Shown: positions 7,971 to 15,569 of the stretch, one piece after another
Position numbering within the stretch: position 1 is the stretch's first letter
How the letters are laid out: each line of letters begins with the position of its first letter
Source of the DNA: an uncultured Dorea sp.
GTDB lineage: Bacteria; Bacillota; Clostridia; Lachnospirales; Lachnospiraceae
NCBI GenBank assembly: GCA_934295165.1
Contig: CAKRAT010000009.1
Location: forward strand, 1-46,320
Direction: 5' to 3'
DNA length: 46,320 nt
The notes under the pieces: generated by a model
Told to the model about the DNA's origin: nothing
The model's database searches: none
Seen by the model: the letters and a program-made list of their open reading frames with translations, nothing else
Translations under genes and position numbers: made by a program

Positions 7971-9176
7971 TTAGAAAAATACATTTCCGCCGATATTCAC
8001 TCCGGATACACCTGTTGATGCAGATCTGAACTGCAGACAGTTAATAACCTGAGGATGTCTTGCACCGCCGAGTGCTGCCTGGGCAACGGAATAAGCGGTA
8101 GAAGAAGCACCTTTGGCAAGTACCTTATTCAGTGAGCCGTTCCATGTCGGAGCGAACTGACCGGACTGATAGATGACAGCACGTAAAGTGTTCGGGTAAG
8201 CAGGACTTGCCACACGGTTCATGATAACCGTTGCAACTGCAAGCATTCCGTCATAGCTGCCTGCTTCGCACTGAAGGATTGCTGCCAGAAGGGCAACATC
8301 TGTAGTAGAAGCCGGTGTTGTGCTGTTGTTGTTCGTATTGTTGTTATTATTATTTGTATTGTTGTTCGTATTATTGTTTGTGTTATTACTATTGCTGCTA
8401 TTGTTATTGTTCGTTGTATTATTAGTTGTTGTGTTAGCTGTCTGATTATTTTTATTCGCGTTTGTATTGTTGTTATCAGTGTTACTTGTTTTGGTCGTTT
8501 CCGGCTTTACAGATCCGGATACTGCATTATTCTGTGCAAGTTTTAACGCTTCCTCAGCAGCCCTGGCACGATCTAACTGCGCCTGATAATCTGCAAGTTC
8601 ACCGGAAGTAGATGAAATTTTTGAACTCAATTCATCACGCTTGCTGGTTAAAGTTTCCTGGAGATCAGAAAGTTTGCTTTGCTGTTGTTCCAGGTCTTTC
8701 TGTTTCTGTTCTACATTAGTACGAACCTGCTGTAATTCTTCCAGCATCTGGCGGTCGTACTGACTGATACTGGCAACATATTCTGCTTTGTTCAGAAAAT
8801 CTCCCATATTATCGGAAGTAAACAATATCTGAACAAGTGATACGCCGCCGCCTTCGTACATGAATTTGATACGGTCTTTCATCGAGTCATATTGTGCTTC
8901 TTCATCAAGCTGTGCAGAAGCAAGATCCAGCTTTGATTTTTCAACTTTTGCAGAAAGCGTTTCAATCTGACTAGATGTATCATCCAGTTCCTTGCTTAAA
9001 GAAGATAACTGGCTGTTTAGATCATTTAATTCACCTTTTAAACCGGAAGTAGTATTTTCCAGTTCATCTGTGGAAGGTGCCGAATATACCGGAGTACTGA
9101 CAGAAGCAATTGTTACGGTACAGATGGTAATTGCCAGAGCCGATCGTAATGCTCGTTTCTTTTTCATACTTATCAT
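7971..9176 (-). CDS. Secreted cell wall hydrolase: coiled coil, Asn/Thr-rich linker, SleB-type domain
   Basis: About 401 aa. N-terminal signal peptide (KKKR then a hydrophobic stretch, cleavage near VYSA); residues about 40-225 are a PcsB/CwlO-like coiled coil; about 235-293 are almost pure Asn, Thr and Ser; the C-terminal 110 residues are a SleB/Hydrolase_2 domain with the probable catalytic Glu in QCEAGSYDG. It likely cuts peptidoglycan outside the cell during growth or division; the coiled coil resembles those regulated by FtsEX, which is inference. The longest frame starts at 9182, but the ribosome site GGGAAAGG is 8 bases before the ATG at 9176 and only 2 before 9182, so 9176 is preferred. 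Nothing else of the spore coat/cortex programme is nearby. Confidence 0.85.
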   Translation of the reverse strand: MISMKKKRALRSALAITICTVTIASVSTPVYSAPSTDELENTTSGLKGELNDLNSQLSSLSKELDDTSSQIETLSAKVEKSKLDLASAQLDEEAQYDSMKDRIKFMYEGGGVSLVQILFTSDNMGDFLNKAEYVASISQYDRQMLEELQQVRTNVEQKQKDLEQQQSKLSDLQETLTSKRDELSSKISSTSGELADYQAQLDRARAAEEALKLAQNNAVSGSVKPETTKTSNTDNNNTNANKNNQTANTTTNNTTNNNNSSNSNNTNNNTNNNTNNNNNNTNNNSTTPASTTDVALLAAILQCEAGSYDGMLAVATVIMNRVASPAYPNTLRAVIYQSGQFAPTWNGSLNKVLAKGASSTAYSVAQAALGGARHPQVINCLQFRSASTGVSGVNIGGNVFF

Positions 9177-9211
9177 AAACATATCCTTTCCCTTTTCGCG
9201 AATGCTAATAT

Positions 9212-9240
9212 ATTATACTACAAAACAGGATATAAAGCAA
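9212..9240 (-). promoter_or_regulatory. Promoter of the cell wall hydrolase gene
   Basis: On the minus strand TTGCTT, 17 bases, TATAAT, ending about 35 bases before the start codon. Confidence 0.65.
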
Positions 9241-9336
9241 ATCTTTGCCGTACATGCCAGGTTCTGTAGACCTTTTTACGTTTCTTTCGATAGATTAATG
9301 ATATATTAAACTTTATGTAAACTAATACGGAAAAGG

Positions 9337-9365
9337 TTTACACAGAGAAGATTTGTGTATAAAAT
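9337..9365 (+). promoter_or_regulatory. Promoter of the DUF1444-HAD-uppP unit
   Basis: TTTACA (9337-9342), 17 bases, TAAAAT (9360-9365). Transcription would begin near 9372, which decides the start codon of the next gene. Confidence 0.6.
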
Positions 9366-9406
9366 AAGTAAGAAGAATGTCTGAACAAGAGAGGAATATA
9401 TATAAT

Positions 9407-9988
9407 ATGAAAAAATATGAAGAAGAAAATTATAGATATGAAAACATCTGTGATAAGATCTATCCATGGGTAAAAACAGAACTCACAGATTCACATGCAT
9501 TGAACGGAAAGCATTTTTCAGAAAAAGATGCACCGGTGATCGGATTTCTTGGGGATCTGAATGTTGTGTTTGCGATTAAAAGGGGAGAAGATACGTATGA
9601 GATTTTAAAGGATAATATGCTCCCACCGGAATGTGATATTATAGAGTTGTACCACAAATCTTGTGAGAATCTGAACAGAGATGTAGAATTTGTAGTTGCG
9701 AATACATGGTACGGTGGTTTTGGAATCGTGGCGGACGGACATCACGAGGCTAGTTCCGTATGTTTCAAACATATCTGGCAGGTATGTGCAGACAAGTTGA
9801 AGGATGATCTGGTTATCATGATTCCGAGAAAAGATACAGTTCTTTTCGCACCGTCAGGAAATCAGGAGACTGTTCAGAAAATGATCGGTCACGGAGAACA
9901 GGCTTATGAACAGGGAGAAAATAAGATCAGTAAAAGTCTGTATCTGTTTTCAAGAGAAAGAAAGGAATTAGTTACATATGAAAATTAA
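9407..9988 (+). CDS. DUF1444 (YtpQ-like) family protein
   Basis: 193 aa from ATG 9407. The frame is open from an ATG at 9377, but that codon is only about 5 bases after the likely transcription start, while GAGAGGA precedes 9407, so the shorter form is preferred. The sequence resembles the DUF1444/YtpQ family of Firmicutes, soluble proteins of unknown function (features such as FLGDLNVVFAIKRGEDTYEIL). No membrane segment or signal peptide is visible. It overlaps the downstream HAD gene by 11 bases, so the two are translated together. Confidence 0.7.
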   Translation: MKKYEEENYRYENICDKIYPWVKTELTDSHALNGKHFSEKDAPVIGFLGDLNVVFAIKRGEDTYEILKDNMLPPECDIIELYHKSCENLNRDVEFVVANTWYGGFGIVADGHHEASSVCFKHIWQVCADKLKDDLVIMIPRKDTVLFAPSGNQETVQKMIGHGEQAYEQGENKISKSLYLFSRERKELVTYEN

Positions 9989-10808
9989 GACCAGAATGAT
10001 CGGTATGGATCTGGATGGAACATTGTTAAAGACGGATAAAGAACTGACCGCATATACGAAAGATGTTCTGCGAAGAGCGGCCGATCAGGGGATTATAGTC
10101 ATGCCGGCAACCGGAAGACCGGTCACAGGTGTACCGAAAGAGCTGACAGAATTTCCGGGAATCCGCTATGCCGTGACATCGAACGGTGCAAGAGTGATAG
10201 ACATAGAGAACGGAACAACAATCGTAGAAGAATTACTTCCGCATGATATTGCAGAAAAGCTGATGACAATATTTGAGCATTATGATACATTTCGTGAGAT
10301 ATATTTTGACGGAATCGGTTATGCGTCTGAAGAAGCGTTGAAACATATCGGAAAATATCTGGAAGTACCGGCAATGGCGGATTATATTACGTCTACACGT
10401 ATAGCAGTGAAAGATGTACGGAAAAAGTTCGAAGAGACGGACAGACCGGTGGATAAGATCCAGGCACTGTTTACTTCGGTAGAAGACAGGGATGCGGCAA
10501 GAAGAGAGATCGGAGATATGCCGGGGATCGAGATTACCGGAGCACTTCCGATGAATCTTGAGATCAATGCCGCGGGAGTGAATAAGGGAAAGGCAATGGT
10601 AGAACTTGGAAAAGTTCTGGGAATCCCAAAAGAAGAGATCATGGCATTTGGCGATGGTGATAATGATCTGAAGATGATCATGGAAGTCGGAACAGGTGTT
10701 GCGATGGAGAACGGAATTGCATCTGTAAAAGCAGCGGCAGATTATGTGACACTTTCAAATGATGAAGAGGGCGTTGCAAAGTTTATAGAAAAATATGTGC
10801 TGGATTAA
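9978..10808 (+). CDS. Cof-type HAD-IIB sugar phosphatase-like hydrolase
   Basis: 276 aa. Catalytic motif DLDGTLL (D11, D13) near the N-terminus and the last motif FGDGDNDLKM near 230; between them is the large type IIB cap. Cof/YidA enzymes dephosphorylate sugar phosphates and other small phosphomonoesters in the cytoplasm; the exact substrate is unknown. AGAAAGGAA lies before the ATG inside the end of the previous gene (11-base overlap), and uppP follows after 15 bases. Confidence 0.9.
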   Translation: MKIKTRMIGMDLDGTLLKTDKELTAYTKDVLRRAADQGIIVMPATGRPVTGVPKELTEFPGIRYAVTSNGARVIDIENGTTIVEELLPHDIAEKLMTIFEHYDTFREIYFDGIGYASEEALKHIGKYLEVPAMADYITSTRIAVKDVRKKFEETDRPVDKIQALFTSVEDRDAARREIGDMPGIEITGALPMNLEINAAGVNKGKAMVELGKVLGIPKEEIMAFGDGDNDLKMIMEVGTGVAMENGIASVKAAADYVTLSNDEEGVAKFIEKYVLD

Positions 10809-10823
10809 GGAAAGGAGCGCAAC

Positions 10824-11651
10824 ATGTTAGATATTATTAAAGTAATCATATTGGGAATTGTGGAGGGAATCACAGAATGGCTTCCTGTCAGTAGTACGGG
10901 ACACCTGATCCTGGTGGGAAATGTATTAAAGCCGAGTATGAGTGATGCATTTATGGAAATGTTTGACGTAGTTATCCAGCTTGGTGCGATCATGGCGGTC
11001 GTAGTACTTTATTTCCACAAATTGAACCCATTTTCGCCGAGAAAAAGTAACAAGCAGAAGATGCTGACATGGCAGATGTGGATCAAAGTACTGATTGCAT
11101 CGGTACCGGCGGGAGTTATCGGAGTCCTGTTTAACGATATTCTGGATGAAATCTTCTATAAACCATTACCGGTGGCAGTTATGCTGATCGTATATGGTGT
11201 GCTGTTCATCATTGTTGAGAATCACAATGCAGGAAAGAAACCGTCAGTTACAAAGATCTCGCAGCTGAGCGTGCAGATGCTGTTATGGATCGGATTTTTC
11301 CAGATGCTTGCCCTGATTCCGGGAACTTCCAGATCAGGTGCGACAATTGTCGGGGCATTATTGATTGGTGTATCAAGAGAAGTGGCAGCAGAATTCACAT
11401 TCTTCCTGGCAATTCCGGCAATGTTCGGTGCCAGCCTTCTGAAACTGATCAAGTTCGGATTTCATTTTACAGGAGCTGAATTCGGTCTTCTGATGCTTGG
11501 ATGTATCGTGTCTTTCGGATTATCCATTATCGCGATCAAGTTCCTGATGGGTTACATCAAGCAGCATGATTTCAAGGTATTTGGCTATTACCGTATCGTA
11601 TTGGGAGGAATTATCATTGTCTGGACGATTATCCAGACTGTAATTGCATAA
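10824..11651 (+). CDS. uppP: Undecaprenyl-diphosphatase
   Basis: 275 aa polytopic membrane protein of the BacA/UppP family. Signature EGITEWLPVSSTGHL at 14-28 and PGTSRSGATI at 166-175 with catalytic R170. It converts undecaprenyl diphosphate to the monophosphate lipid carrier for peptidoglycan and confers bacitracin tolerance. AAAGGAG precedes ATG. It is the last gene of the DUF1444-HAD-uppP unit and is followed by a terminator. Confidence 0.96.
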   Translation: MLDIIKVIILGIVEGITEWLPVSSTGHLILVGNVLKPSMSDAFMEMFDVVIQLGAIMAVVVLYFHKLNPFSPRKSNKQKMLTWQMWIKVLIASVPAGVIGVLFNDILDEIFYKPLPVAVMLIVYGVLFIIVENHNAGKKPSVTKISQLSVQMLLWIGFFQMLALIPGTSRSGATIVGALLIGVSREVAAEFTFFLAIPAMFGASLLKLIKFGFHFTGAEFGLLMLGCIVSFGLSIIAIKFLMGYIKQHDFKVFGYYRIVLGGIIIVWTIIQTVIA

Positions 11652-11680
11652 AGTGTATAGAAATAATGTATAAGAAAGTG

Positions 11681-11735
11681 AGTGGATGTTTCATATAACT
11701 GTTTCGCGGATATATGAATTATCCACTTGTTTTTT
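11681..11735 (+). terminator. Terminator of uppP unit
   Basis: Two stacked stems, AGTGGAT/ATCCACT outside and TTCATATA/TATATGAA inside, followed by TTGTTTTTT. Confidence 0.8.
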
Positions 11736-11754
11736 ACCTGAAACATGATAATAT
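11727..11754 (+). promoter_or_regulatory. Possible promoter of the amino acid ABC operon
   Basis: TTGTTT (11727-11732), 16 bases, TAATAT (11749-11754). The -35 is built into the T-run of the preceding terminator. Weak match. Confidence 0.3.
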
Positions 11755-11808
11755 ATTAAATATATATGTATTTTTATACACATATGGAAAAGAATGGAGG
11801 AAAAAAAT

Positions 11809-12594
11809 ATGAAATTAAAAAAAATCATCAGTGTCATGCTGATTGGCGCATGTGTATTCTCTATGGCAGCATGTGGTTCTAAAAAAGAAGAAAAGAAGAT
11901 TGAAAGTGCAGATGATCTGAAAGATGCTAAGATTGGTGTACAGACAGGTACAACAGGTGATATCTATTGTTCCGATGATTTTGGGGACGATCATGTAGAG
12001 CGGTTTAATAAAGGTGCAGATGCTGTTCAGGCACTTGTAAAAGGAAAAATTGATGCGGTTGTTATTGATAATGAGCCGGCAAAAGCATTTGTAGAAGCCA
12101 ATGACGGACTGAAGATCCTTGAGACACCTTATGTAGAAGAAGATTATGCAATGTGCTTCAAAAAAGGAAATACAGAACTGGAAGACAAGGTCAATACAGC
12201 AATTAAGGAACTGAAAGCAGACGGAACATTTGACAAGATCATCGGCTATTATATCGATGGTACAGAGGACAAAGGATATGAGTCTCCGGCAGATACAGAC
12301 CGTTCCAATGGTAAACTTGTAATGGCAACCAATGCGGCATTCGAGCCATATGAATATTATGAAGATAATGAAATTGTTGGTATCGATGCTGATTTTGCAC
12401 AGGCAATTGCTGACAAACTTGGTATGGAACTGACGATCAATGATATGGAATTTGATTCTATCATTGCAGCAGTGGACAGTGGAAAAGCTGATTTCGGTGC
12501 AGCAGGTATGACGGTTACAGATGAAAGAAAACAGCAGGTAGATTTCTCTGATTCATATTACACAGGAAAACAGATGATTATTGTAAAAAAATAA
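11809..12594 (+). CDS. Amino acid ABC transporter binding lipoprotein, circularly permuted
   Basis: 261 aa. Lipoprotein signal peptide with modified C22 (FSMAACGS). All elements of a family-3 solute-binding protein are present, but in swapped order. Residues 31-150 (IESADDLK..., GTTGD at 47-51, VIDNEP, ending in KADGTFDKIIGYYIDG) are what normally forms the second half. Residues 169-261 (KLVMATNAAFEPYEYY..., TVTDER with R240, ending QMIIVKK) are what normally comes first. A linker at about 151-168 joins the native C-end to the native N-end. Ligand residues look intact, so it should bind a polar amino acid outside the membrane. An ATG at 11794 overlaps the ribosome site GGAGG and is rejected; ATG 11809 lies 8 bases after it. 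The permease and ATPase follow. Confidence 0.93.
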   Translation: MKLKKIISVMLIGACVFSMAACGSKKEEKKIESADDLKDAKIGVQTGTTGDIYCSDDFGDDHVERFNKGADAVQALVKGKIDAVVIDNEPAKAFVEANDGLKILETPYVEEDYAMCFKKGNTELEDKVNTAIKELKADGTFDKIIGYYIDGTEDKGYESPADTDRSNGKLVMATNAAFEPYEYYEDNEIVGIDADFAQAIADKLGMELTINDMEFDSIIAAVDSGKADFGAAGMTVTDERKQQVDFSDSYYTGKQMIIVKK

Positions 12595-12617
12595 TCAAAA
12601 AAGAGTAGGATGAGAAC

Positions 12618-13307
12618 ATGCAGGAATTAAAAAAAGAATTTATTCTGAATTTTATAGAGGATAATCGCTGGAAATATATTGTAGATGGTCTGAAGATCAC
12701 GCTGATCGTTACTGTATTTGCAGTATTGATCGGTGTACTTCTCGGATTTCTGATCGCGATTGTCCGTACAACACACGATAAGACCGGTAAGTTAAAGATA
12801 CTGAATGCAATCTGTAAGGTTTATCTGACGATCATCCGTGGAACACCGGTAGTTGTACAGCTGATGATCATTTACTTCATCATATTCGGAAGTGTGGATA
12901 TCAGTAAGGTTGTTGTTGCGGTTATTGCATTTGGTATTAACTCGGGGGCGTACGTTGCCGAGATCTTCCGTTCCGGTATCATGTCGGTTGATAACGGACA
13001 GTTTGAGGCGGGACGCAGCCTTGGATTTAACTATGCACAGACAATGATGTACATCATTATGCCACAGGCATTCAAGAACGTACTTCCGACACTTTGTAAT
13101 GAATTTATCTCGCTGTTAAAGGAGACTTCTGTATCCGGTTATATCGCGTTACAGGATCTGACCAAGGGCGGGGATATCATTCGAAGCCGTACATATGATG
13201 CGTTCATGCCGCTGATCGCCGTTGCGCTGATCTATCTGGCAATGGTAATGATCTTTACCAAGCTTGTCAGCTTACTGGAGAGGAGGTTGAGAAACAGTGA
13301 CCACTAA
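12618..13307 (+). CDS. Polar amino acid ABC transporter permease (HisM/GlnP family)
   Basis: 229 aa with about five membrane segments. The EAA-type loop is visible as [34 protein letters not shown] at about 135-168. It forms the channel for the amino acid delivered by the binding lipoprotein. It starts 23 bases after that gene, with AGGATGAG before ATG, and overlaps the ATPase gene by 11 bases. Confidence 0.93.
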   Translation: MQELKKEFILNFIEDNRWKYIVDGLKITLIVTVFAVLIGVLLGFLIAIVRTTHDKTGKLKILNAICKVYLTIIRGTPVVVQLMIIYFIIFGSVDISKVVVAVIAFGINSGAYVAEIFRSGIMSVDNGQFEAGRSLGFNYAQTMMYIIMPQAFKNVLPTLCNEFISLLKETSVSGYIALQDLTKGGDIIRSRTYDAFMPLIAVALIYLAMVMIFTKLVSLLERRLRNSDH

Positions 13308-14043
13308 GAATGATGATGTGCTGATCAAAGTAGAAGGTCTGCACAAGATATATGGGGATTTCCATGCACTGAACGGAATCGACGAAGAGATCCGGAAAGG
13401 AGAAGTGGTCGTTGTCGTAGGACCATCCGGTTCCGGTAAGTCAACGTTCCTGCGTTCTCTGAATCTTCTTGAGGTTCCGGATGAAGGACATATCTATTTT
13501 GAAGGTGTGGATATTACAGATAAGCATGTGGATATTAACAAGCACCGTCAGAAGATGGGAATGGTGTTCCAGCATTTTAACTTGTTCCCGCATAAGACGA
13601 TTAAGGAAAATATCACACTTGCTCCGGTCAAGCTTCTTGGAAAGAGCAAGGAAGAGGCGGACAGAAGAGCAATGGAACTTCTGGAGAGAGTAGGACTTGC
13701 CGATAAAGCAGATTCTTATCCATCTCAGTTATCAGGCGGACAGAAGCAGAGAATCGCAATCGTGCGTTCGCTGGCAATGGATCCAGATGTAATTCTGTTC
13801 GATGAGCCGACATCGGCACTCGACCCGGAGATGGTAGGAGAAGTTCTGGAGCTGATGAAGCAGCTTGCAAGAGACGGTATGACGATGGTCGTGGTAACAC
13901 ACGAGATGGGATTCGCAAAAGAAGTGGGATCCAGAGTTATCTTCGTGGATGCCGGGCAGATTAAAGAACAGGCAAAGCCGGATGAGTTCTTTGATCATCC
14001 GAAGGATCCTAGATTGAAGGAATTCTTGTCGAAGATATTATAA
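13297..14043 (+). CDS. Polar amino acid ABC transporter ATPase (GlnQ family)
   Basis: 248 aa. Walker [10 protein letters not shown] at 42-50, Q-loop near FQHFNLFPH, signature LSGGQKQR at 145-152, Walker [13 protein letters not shown] from 165, and the H-loop VVTHE. It powers uptake together with the permease. GTG start with AGAGGAGG upstream, overlapping the permease end by 11 bases. Substrate cannot be decided: GlnQ-, HisP- and ArtP-type proteins look alike. Last gene of the three-gene operon, followed by a terminator. Confidence 0.94.
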   Translation: MTTKNDDVLIKVEGLHKIYGDFHALNGIDEEIRKGEVVVVVGPSGSGKSTFLRSLNLLEVPDEGHIYFEGVDITDKHVDINKHRQKMGMVFQHFNLFPHKTIKENITLAPVKLLGKSKEEADRRAMELLERVGLADKADSYPSQLSGGQKQRIAIVRSLAMDPDVILFDEPTSALDPEMVGEVLELMKQLARDGMTMVVVTHEMGFAKEVGSRVIFVDAGQIKEQAKPDEFFDHPKDPRLKEFLSKIL

Positions 14044-14061
14044 AAGACATTATAAGATATG

Positions 14062-14140
14062 AAAAAGGATCGTATGTGGTATAGACAATGCTGCCCCACA
14101 TTTGGGGCAAGCTGTTGTGATGCCATGTACGATCCTTTTT
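14062..14140 (+). terminator. Branched terminator after the ABC operon
   Basis: Outer stem AAAAAGGATCGTA / TACGATCCTTTTT, extended to about 16 bp with G-U pairs. It encloses a second stem TGCCCC / GGGGCA, giving a two-storey hairpin. It is symmetrical enough to act also for the convergent lacI-type gene. Confidence 0.8.
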
Positions 14141-14145
14141 GTTAT

Positions 14146-14215
14146 ATCAAAGTATGCAGGAAAAGCTGTCGGTGGAAAGATATAGAGATACCAAAGTATG
14201 CCGGCTGGCAGCGGA
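14146..14215. repeat. Post-terminator dispersed repeat, copy 2
   Basis: ATCAAAGTATGCAGGAAAAG followed by CTGTCGGTGG, then a second partial unit TACCAAAGTATGC at 14189. It starts 6 bases behind the terminator and reaches the end of the LacI gene. Confidence 0.5.
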
Positions 14216-14225
14216 TGTTGCAGAC

Positions 14226-15248
14226 TTAAGATATTCTGCAGCAGCTGTCGCGCTCAATCAGATGATGTGGCACAATGATCTTGGTTGCAAGCAGGTTCGG
14301 ATTCTCAATGTGATTGATAATCTGAGATGCGGCCTCACTTCCAAGTTGTTCGGAACCGATATCGATCGAGGTTAGTTGCGGTGAGGTCAGTCTTGCGAAT
14401 AAAGAGTTATTAAAGGATATGATGGATAAATCCTCCGGAATGGACAGGTGATTCTCAAGGCAGGCTCTTTCTAAAGAGACGGCGAGAATATCATCACTGA
14501 CCAGGATTGCGGTTGGGCGGTCTTCCTGCAGGAGAAGTCCGCGGATGGCATCTTCATTGTTCACAGATACATTTTTTACTTCTACACAGTATTCCGGCCG
14601 GGCAGGAATCTGATGAGTGGAAAGGGCAAGCTGATATCCTGCTTTTCGATCGGCAGAGAACATCAGGGAACTGTCAGAACCAAGATAAGCAATCCGGCGG
14701 TGTCCAAGCTGATACAGGTATTCTGTTGCTTCCTGTCCGGCGAGCAGGTTATCGTTGTCGATATAGATTGTCTGGTTGGCATACTGGGTTGCCTTTCCTA
14801 TCAGGATATATAGAAGACCCTCATTAAAAAGAAAATCAATGACCGGATCATCTTTTCTGGAATACAGTACGATGAAACCGTCCACCTTGCCGCTTCTGGA
14901 CATGGAGCGTACGGCATCGAGAATCTCTGCTTCGTCCTGACCGGTTACAATCGTTGTCATATATTGTCTGCCGTTACAGTAGTGACTGATCCCCTGGATG
15001 GCTTCCAGATAGAAAGAATTCTCATAGACTTCTTTTGCGGAAGCGGGGAGAATGATGCCAATGGTACGGGAATTCTGGGAAGCGAGATTACTGGCCTGAA
15101 AATTCGGCTCATATCCCAGTTCTGCCATAGCCTTTCTGACACGTTCTTTTGTCTCTTTGCTGATAGATGGATTATTTTTACAGGTTCTGGATACGGTGGA
15201 AGGAGAGACTCCTGCCAGCGCAGCCACGTCCTTGATCGTTACTGCCAT
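14226..15248 (-). CDS. LacI/GalR family repressor of the PTS-malQ operon
   Basis: 340 aa. N-terminal helix-turn-helix AVTIKDVAALAGVSPSTVSR, then a periplasmic-binding-like sugar domain. The reading frame is open 39 bases further upstream, but GGAGG lies 8 bases before ATG 15248 and the HTH begins there, so that start is used. It is transcribed divergently from the PTS IIABC gene, whose promoter carries a LacI-type palindrome over the start site, so local control of PTS, EEP hydrolase and malQ is likely. The inducer is probably a maltose- or glucose-related sugar (inference from the target genes). Confidence 0.93.
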   Translation of the reverse strand: MAVTIKDVAALAGVSPSTVSRTCKNNPSISKETKERVRKAMAELGYEPNFQASNLASQNSRTIGIILPASAKEVYENSFYLEAIQGISHYCNGRQYMTTIVTGQDEAEILDAVRSMSRSGKVDGFIVLYSRKDDPVIDFLFNEGLLYILIGKATQYANQTIYIDNDNLLAGQEATEYLYQLGHRRIAYLGSDSSLMFSADRKAGYQLALSTHQIPARPEYCVEVKNVSVNNEDAIRGLLLQEDRPTAILVSDDILAVSLERACLENHLSIPEDLSIISFNNSLFARLTSPQLTSIDIGSEQLGSEAASQIINHIENPNLLATKIIVPHHLIERDSCCRIS

Positions 15249-15328
15249 AAAGATAACCTCCGTTGGTTTTGTAGTTCTGATATCCATATTTTATACGTTT
15301 TGATATCATAGATTTTTCATGTATTCTT

Positions 15329-15357
15329 ATTTTACAGCAAAAAAAAAAACATTGCAA
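15329..15357 (-). promoter_or_regulatory. Promoter of the LacI-type gene
   Basis: On the minus strand TTGCAA, 17 bases, TAAAAT. The -35 lies in the palindrome ATTGCAAT and the spacer contains a long homopolymer of T (minus strand). Confidence 0.45.
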
Positions 15358-15374
15358 TGTATTTGCATGAAATA

Positions 15375-15393
15375 TTGCGCAAACGCATGCACG
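15375..15393. promoter_or_regulatory. Upstream LacI/cre-type operator
   Basis: TTGCGCAAACGCATGCACG has a central CG. It fits the cre consensus WTGNAANCGNWNNCW with one mismatch and is a degenerate palindrome. It could bind the neighbouring LacI protein or CcpA and may pair with the site at 15507 by looping. Confidence 0.4.
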
Positions 15394-15474
15394 ATAAAAC
15401 ATGGGAAAATGCACAAAAACAACAACGTAAAATTGTATAAAAAGTAGAAATCAAAGTAAAAAACAAAATACTAA

Positions 15475-15503
15475 TTGAAATCAATGCAAAAACCACATAT
15501 ACT
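15475..15503 (+). promoter_or_regulatory. Promoter of the PTS-EEP-malQ operon
   Basis: TTGAAA (15475-15480), 17 bases, TATACT (15498-15503). The remainder of 15249-15569 is AT-rich leader for both divergent genes. Confidence 0.75.
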
Positions 15504-15506
15504 TAA

Positions 15507-15520
15507 TGCAAACGGTTGCA
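15507..15520 (+). promoter_or_regulatory. LacI/cre-type operator over the PTS start site
   Basis: TGCAAACGGTTGCA is a 12-of-14 palindrome, begins 4 bases after the -10 and covers +1. With the preceding A it matches the cre consensus fully, so either the adjacent LacI protein or CcpA could repress here. Confidence 0.7.
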
Positions 15521-15569
15521 CAAAGAATGCAACAAAGTGCAGCTAAGAAAAACATGAGGAGGTTTTATT

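Noticed and set aside
8330..8460. Repetitive tract that could be taken for a CRISPR or VNTR array
   Set aside because: It is in frame and encodes the Asn/Thr linker of the wall hydrolase; no regular repeat-spacer structure.
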